Origin: Oligoflexia bacterium
Lineage (GTDB): Bacteria > Bdellovibrionota > UBA1018 > CAIMNF01
Assembly: GCA_903858975.1 (NCBI GenBank)
Contig: CAIOKW010000349.1
Span: 1-9,388 of the forward strand
Direction of reading: 5' to 3'
DNA length: 9,388 nucleotides
Part shown: piece by piece, positions 6,392 to 9,388 of the stretch
How positions within the stretch are numbered: position 1 is the stretch's first letter
Layout: each line of letters begins with the position of its first letter
Translations under genes and position numbers: made by a program
Notes under the pieces: generated by a model
Told to the model about the DNA's origin: nothing
Databases searched by the model: none
What the model saw: the letters and a program-made list of their open reading frames with translations, nothing else

Positions 6392-7455
6392 AAAAGATTT
6401 TCAAACTCTTTTAACAGTTCTTCATCACTCTTCGTGGCAAGAGTTTCAGTCGCAGGTGACACAGCAGCGGCTGAAATTGTTTCTTCAGCAGGAGTGGCGG
6501 GCTCTCCTTTAGTGAGGCTAGATTCAACAGAGTCGATTAATTTCTCAAATTCATCGCCCGCAGGAGCTGCGGCTTCCATTGATGGTGTGGGTGCTGCAGT
6601 CTCAGGGGCCATGGTCTCAACAGGGGCTGCATTCACAGGAGGAACAGCAGGAATACCTTCGAGAAGCGCATCGATGGCGTCTTGGCTCATCGAAGAAGCT
6701 TCACGAGACGGAGTGATTTCCATCGCAGGAGGCTCTATTGCGTCTGGAGTAGGAACCGCTGCAAGTTTAGGAGTAGGGGCAACACTCGCAGTCGGTGTCG
6801 GAGCTGTCACTGCTGAACTCGCCATTTCTTCAATTCGTTTTTTTAGATTTGAGTTTTCTTGCTGAAGTCGTTTCAGGTTTGCAAGATCATCTTCAAATAA
6901 AGAGTATTCTTCTAAGCGCTCTTCTAAGCCTTTAATTTTTTTAACGAGTTCATCGGATGGACCTGCTGAAGCACCTGCGGATTGCATTGCCTTTTGGTTC
7001 TGACGGAGATTCTCGACTTCTTCTAGAAGTTTTGTTTTTTCAACGTTGATATTAATGACCATGCTTTCTTTTTCAGAAAGCTGGTTTTGTAGGGCTTTTA
7101 AGCGCTCGGAAAGATCTGAAGGCACACCGGCTGCTTCAGTGATGGCGGAAAGGGAGGGTGATGTTCCGGAAGATGAATGACTGCTTGGCATTTGAAAGTG
7201 GGCGCCAAGGTCTTCATGACCTCCAGTGTTTGCAATTCCAAAGAGTTGCGTTCTTACGAATTGCGCTTCGTTGATCAGTTGCCCTAGATAAGCTTTTACA
7301 ACGGTAGAGGGAATCTGATGTCGAGCGGCGCCGAGACGTCTTCGCTTGATCACCCAGTGATAACAATATGCGGAGAGGAGGGTAAAGATACCCGCGGCAC
7401 TCAAGAGCAATAATTCTTCTGTGAACTTTGAATATAGATATATAAAAGATGCCAT
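6382..7455 (-). CDS. Single-pass membrane coiled-coil protein with Ala/Pro-rich tail and FliM-like motif
   Basis: 357 aa from the ATG at 7455; family not recognised. A membrane helix at about residues 13-36 is followed by KRRRLG, suggesting the long part is cytoplasmic. Residues about 112-212 are heptad-like coiled coil (LSERLKALQNQLSEKES, KTKLLEEVENLRQNQ, LVKKIKGLEERLEEY, LKRLQQENSNLKKRIEEM). The tail, about 213-357, is Ala/Pro/Thr-rich and probably disordered. It carries three spaced acidic-hydrophobic motifs: MSQDAIDALLEG (256-267), GDEFEKLIDSVESSL (300-314) and SDEELLKEFENLLNS (343-357). The first resembles the SQxEIDALL CheY-binding peptide of FliM. An ATG 30 nt upstream (7485) would add 10 residues but has no spaced Shine-Dalgarno and lies at the predicted transcription start; the 7455 ATG has AGGAGGG. 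It may be a scaffold or polarity protein, but the function is unknown. Confidence 0.8.
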   Translation of the reverse strand: MASFIYLYSKFTEELLLLSAAGIFTLLSAYCYHWVIKRRRLGAARHQIPSTVVKAYLGQLINEAQFVRTQLFGIANTGGHEDLGAHFQMPSSHSSSGTSPSLSAITEAAGVPSDLSERLKALQNQLSEKESMVININVEKTKLLEEVENLRQNQKAMQSAGASAGPSDELVKKIKGLEERLEEYSLFEDDLANLKRLQQENSNLKKRIEEMASSAVTAPTPTASVAPTPKLAAVPTPDAIEPPAMEITPSREASSMSQDAIDALLEGIPAVPPVNAAPVETMAPETAAPTPSMEAAAPAGDEFEKLIDSVESSLTKGEPATPAEETISAAAVSPATETLATKSDEELLKEFENLLNS

Positions 7456-7463
7456 AGAACGGG

Positions 7464-7471
7464 TCCCTCCT
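7464..7471 (-). promoter_or_regulatory. Strong Shine-Dalgarno that sets the start at 7455
   Basis: AGGAGGGA lies 8 nt before the ATG at 7455. It decides for this start over the in-frame ATG at 7485. Confidence 0.85.
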
Positions 7472-7492
7472 AGACCGAACTCCATCCCCTTA

Positions 7493-7522
7493 ATTGTACG
7501 TGGGAATCTGCCCTGGTGTCAA
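7493..7522 (-). promoter_or_regulatory. Near-consensus sigma70 promoter for the membrane coiled-coil gene
   Basis: TTGACA (7517-7522), an 18-bp spacer, then TACAAT (7493-7498) on the minus strand. The expected transcription start is near 7485, leaving a leader of about 30 nt that contains the AGGAGGG site. This is the best promoter in the window. Confidence 0.75.
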
Positions 7523-7596
7523 ATCAGCCATTTAGGTCAGAGTTTTGACGAAATTCGTAGACTCCACCCGGGGGAGGCGAGTTAGGATCAGTTTCA

Positions 7597-8379
7597 ATGG
7601 AACATTTAGAATATTGGCTCGCAGGAGCAGTGGAAGCGGCAATGCAGGCCGGCAAAGTGATTAGAAAGCATTATACGCGCCCCCTTCAAGTTCGAGAAAA
7701 AGGAAAACTCGGCTTAGTGACCAATGCGGACGTGGAAGCCGAAGAAGTGGCCATGAAGGTTTTGAGGAAGTGCGAATCTAACTTTGCATTTCTCACCGAA
7801 GAAACCCACTCCAATGGGGTTCGCGGTGAGGGTCAAGAAGGCCTTTGGATCGTGGATCCGCTGGATGGAACGACGAACTTTGTGCATCGATATCCGATGT
7901 TCTGTGTGACGGTGGCCCTTCAGTTCAAAAAAGAGGTAGAAGTAGGAGTAACCTATCACCCGATTTTGGATGAGCTCTATACCGCCATTCGCGGTAAGGG
8001 TGCATTCATGAACGGTAAGCGGATGCAGGTTTCAAAAACGACCAAAATTCGGAATGCCCTTCTTTCTACGGGTTTTGTTTATTCTGCGCGCGATTTACTT
8101 TCAACCGAGATGAGTTCTTTTGAAAAGGTCAGTCGGGCTTCCCGAGCAGTCAGAAGGCCAGGTTCGGCAGCACTGGATCTGGCTTACACGGCTCGCGGCG
8201 TGTTTGATGGGTTTTGGGAGCGTCACCTTTCGCCCTGGGATGTGGCAGCAGGATCACTCCTCGTGAAAGAAGCGGGTGGGAGGGTCACTGATTTCAAAGG
8301 CAAGAAATTTGACCCTCATGGAATCGAAGTCCTGGCGAGCAATGGAAAACTTCACTCCCAGATCATGAAAGTGATCTAA
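7597..8379 (+). CDS. suhB: Inositol-1-monophosphatase family protein (SuhB-like)
   Basis: Mg2+-dependent phosphatase of the IMPase fold acting on inositol monophosphate or a similar sugar phosphate; SuhB members can also bind the RNA polymerase/NusA machinery, which cannot be judged here. At 260 aa it is of normal length. Metal-site residues are visible: LTEET (E68), motif A WIVDPLDGTTNFVH (84-97; D87, D90), and motif B SPWDVAAGSLLVKEAGG (212-228; D215). Also typical are GKLGLVTNADVEAEE (36-50), GKGAFMNGK and RRPGSAALDLAYTARG. The ATG at 7597 has AGGA 9 nt upstream, within TTAGGAT. No in-frame extension is supported. It is divergent from the coiled-coil gene, and its TAA overlaps the TAG of the opposite aminotransferase gene. 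Confidence 0.94.
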   Translation: MEHLEYWLAGAVEAAMQAGKVIRKHYTRPLQVREKGKLGLVTNADVEAEEVAMKVLRKCESNFAFLTEETHSNGVRGEGQEGLWIVDPLDGTTNFVHRYPMFCVTVALQFKKEVEVGVTYHPILDELYTAIRGKGAFMNGKRMQVSKTTKIRNALLSTGFVYSARDLLSTEMSSFEKVSRASRAVRRPGSAALDLAYTARGVFDGFWERHLSPWDVAAGSLLVKEAGGRVTDFKGKKFDPHGIEVLASNGKLHSQIMKVI

Positions 8380-9278
8380 TCGAGGTGCAGCTCGCGTTTG
8401 ACGAGTTCATCAAATGCTTTTTTCAGTTTAAGCGCGATGGGGCCCGCTTTTCCGCCATTAATTTTTTTACCATCCAAGTTCAACACGGGTAGGACTTCTT
8501 TCAGGGAGCTTGAAACAAACACTTCATCCGCCTGATAGAGGTATTCCTTAGGAAAGCGAACTTCACGACAAGGAATTCCATTCTCCACGCAAAGGTTGAT
8601 GATGGCGCGTCTTGTGACCCCATCGAGAATGCCCACATCGAGGGGAGAGGTCGCAACGATCCCACGGTTCACATAAAAGAGATTGTAGGTGGTTCCCTCG
8701 GTCATGAAACCCTGTTGATCGAGCATTAAAGCATCGTCATATCCCTGCTCTGCAGCAGTCAGGTAGGCGAGTAAGCTGTTTAGGTAGTTCCCAGATTTCA
8801 TCGCCGGATCGAGCGCCATCGGATGATTTCGAATTCGTTTTGAAATTTGAAGCTTAGCCCCTTCATTGAAGGGTTTGTTGGGGAACATCGAAATGGGTTC
8901 TACGATGATCACGTAAAGGGTGGGAGTTTCGAGGTTGCCGAGTCCGAAGCCAATTTTGCCACTTCCGCGAGAAACGACGATCCTGACATAAACGTCCTCA
9001 TTGGATTTACCGGGTTGGGCTCGGTAGGCTTCGATGCTTCTCAGCATTTCTCGCTCATATTCGGAGGTGGGTTGGGAAAATTGCATTTGACACAGAACGG
9101 CAGACTTCTCCATCCTGGCTAAGTGCTCCTTCAGGCGGAAGGGCTTCCCTTGATAAGTGCGGACCACTTCATAAAGGCTGTCGCCATAAAGAAAGCTTCG
9201 GTCAAAAACAGAGACTTTAGCCTCTTCCAAGGGTATGATTTTTCCATTCAAATTAATGAGTGTGCCACGGTTTTTCAT
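8376..9278 (-). CDS. PLP-dependent class IV aminotransferase (branched-chain or D-amino-acid type)
   Basis: Cytoplasmic fold-type IV PLP enzyme, 300 aa; the family includes IlvE, D-alanine aminotransferase and aminodeoxychorismate lyase. Visible: ISVFDRSFLYGDSLYEVVRT-like N-terminal block (KVSVFDRSFLYGDSLYEVVR, 21-40), phosphate/substrate helix RLKEHLARMEKSA (48-60), the PLP lysine in AMKSGNYLNSLLA (K161), TEGTTYNLFYV (193-203), ILDGVTRRAI (217-226) and the late VSSSLKEVLPV. The NYLNSLLA run after the lysine favours the IlvE/D-amino-acid branch over PabC, but the substrate is not fixed by sequence alone. The ATG at 9278 has no Shine-Dalgarno. A -10-like TGT-TACCAT lies 6 nt before it. The stop overlaps the suhB stop in the convergent arrangement, with no terminator between them. 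Confidence 0.92.
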   Translation of the reverse strand: MKNRGTLINLNGKIIPLEEAKVSVFDRSFLYGDSLYEVVRTYQGKPFRLKEHLARMEKSAVLCQMQFSQPTSEYEREMLRSIEAYRAQPGKSNEDVYVRIVVSRGSGKIGFGLGNLETPTLYVIIVEPISMFPNKPFNEGAKLQISKRIRNHPMALDPAMKSGNYLNSLLAYLTAAEQGYDDALMLDQQGFMTEGTTYNLFYVNRGIVATSPLDVGILDGVTRRAIINLCVENGIPCREVRFPKEYLYQADEVFVSSSLKEVLPVLNLDGKKINGGKAGPIALKLKKAFDELVKRELHLD

Positions 9279-9284
9279 AGGTTT

Positions 9285-9293
9285 ATGGTAACA
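9285..9293 (-). promoter_or_regulatory. Possible extended -10 for the aminotransferase gene
   Basis: TG-T-TACCAT on the minus strand ends 6 nt before the ATG at 9278, so transcription would begin at or beside the start codon. No -35 is recognised. It resembles the element before the 5835 lipoprotein (TG-T-TACACT). Confidence 0.35.
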
Positions 9294-9319
9294 GGTTTAG
9301 TAAAAAATTTGAGAGGATT

Positions 9320-9388
9320 ATGATCGAAAATTCAGAGTCATTATTACCCACAGGAGAACTTTCCGCTTTTACCCTAGGCGTCGATGAG
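9320..9388 (+). CDS. N-terminus of an unidentified protein, possibly CheW-like (3' end outside window)
   Basis: 23 codons from the ATG at 9320 to the window edge, with GAGAGG 3 nt before the start. An upstream ATG at 9285 in the same frame runs into the TGA at 9321-9323, so 9320 is the first usable start in this frame. The visible peptide ends GELSAFTLGVDE, which recalls the first strand of CheW-type domains (xxFxLGxExY). 23 residues are too few to assign a family, so treat it as hypothetical. It is divergent from the aminotransferase gene with 41 nt between start codons. Confidence 0.55.
   Translation, partial: MIENSESLLPTGELSAFTLGVDE

Noticed and set aside
6434..6865. 143-codon open frame on the plus strand, Ala/Gly/Ser-rich
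   Set aside because: Mirror of the Ala/Pro-rich tail of the coiled-coil gene; low-complexity composition explains the open frame.
7545..7550. TTGACG as a -35 for suhB
   Set aside because: The region 16-19 bp downstream is GC-rich (around ccgggggagg) with no -10-like hexamer.
8360..8377. 7-bp stem with GAAA loop as the suhB terminator
   Set aside because: Short, lies within coding sequence and has no T-tract on either strand.
1..9388. Mobile element, defence system, CRISPR array or RNA gene
   Set aside because: No spaced repeats, transposase or integrase motifs, or tRNA/rRNA-like sequence were seen; the gene content is housekeeping and envelope.

Overview
This window looks like ordinary chromosome from a Gram-negative bacterium. 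The support is an arabinose-5-phosphate isomerase (KDO/LPS synthesis), two predicted lipoproteins, MurF, and a membrane pyrophosphatase with potassium-dependent signatures. Gene content and protein style (SurA-N/DsbA-like lipoprotein, class IV aminotransferase, Ala/Pro-rich coiled-coil membrane protein) suggest a Bdellovibrionota / former Deltaproteobacteria relative. That placement is an inference from gene content, not from a marker gene. No mobile element, CRISPR array, tRNA or rRNA was seen, and the codon style looks even across the window.

Layout: (1) 1-1089 (+), the C-terminal half of hppA, closed by a strong hairpin/T-tract terminator at 1114-1149. (2) 1143-5811 (-), a four-gene run read right to left: kdsD, a SurA-N/DsbA-like lipoprotein, an intrinsic terminator, murF, and a Sua5-type threonylcarbamoyl-AMP synthase that starts at TTG and overlaps the murF stop. 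(3) 5835-6368 (+), a small lipoprotein divergent from kdsD across only 23 bp. (4) 6382-7455 (-), a single-pass membrane coiled-coil protein with a disordered Ala/Pro-rich tail, convergent with the lipoprotein and driven by a near-consensus sigma70 promoter at 7493-7522. (5) 7597-8379 (+), an inositol-monophosphatase family protein (SuhB-like). (6) 8376-9278 (-), a PLP class IV aminotransferase whose stop codon overlaps that of suhB. (7) 9320-9388 (+), the first 23 codons of a gene that runs off the window.

The theme of the central block is the envelope: LPS sugar precursor (KdsD), oxidative folding or chaperoning outside the cytoplasm (DsbA-like), peptidoglycan precursor (MurF) and two lipoproteins. 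Sua5 (tRNA t6A) is translationally coupled to murF.

No clearly new multi-gene system is visible. The items most worth a second look are: the membrane coiled-coil protein, whose tail carries a FliM-like SQxxIDALL motif plus two more short acidic/hydrophobic motifs; four genes (murF, kdsD, the 5835 lipoprotein, the 8376 aminotransferase) with no good Shine-Dalgarno but a -10-like hexamer 6-7 nt before the start codon, which suggests leaderless mRNAs; and murF starting just 31 nt beyond an intrinsic terminator. Gaps between genes are all under 150 bp and are described in the entries.
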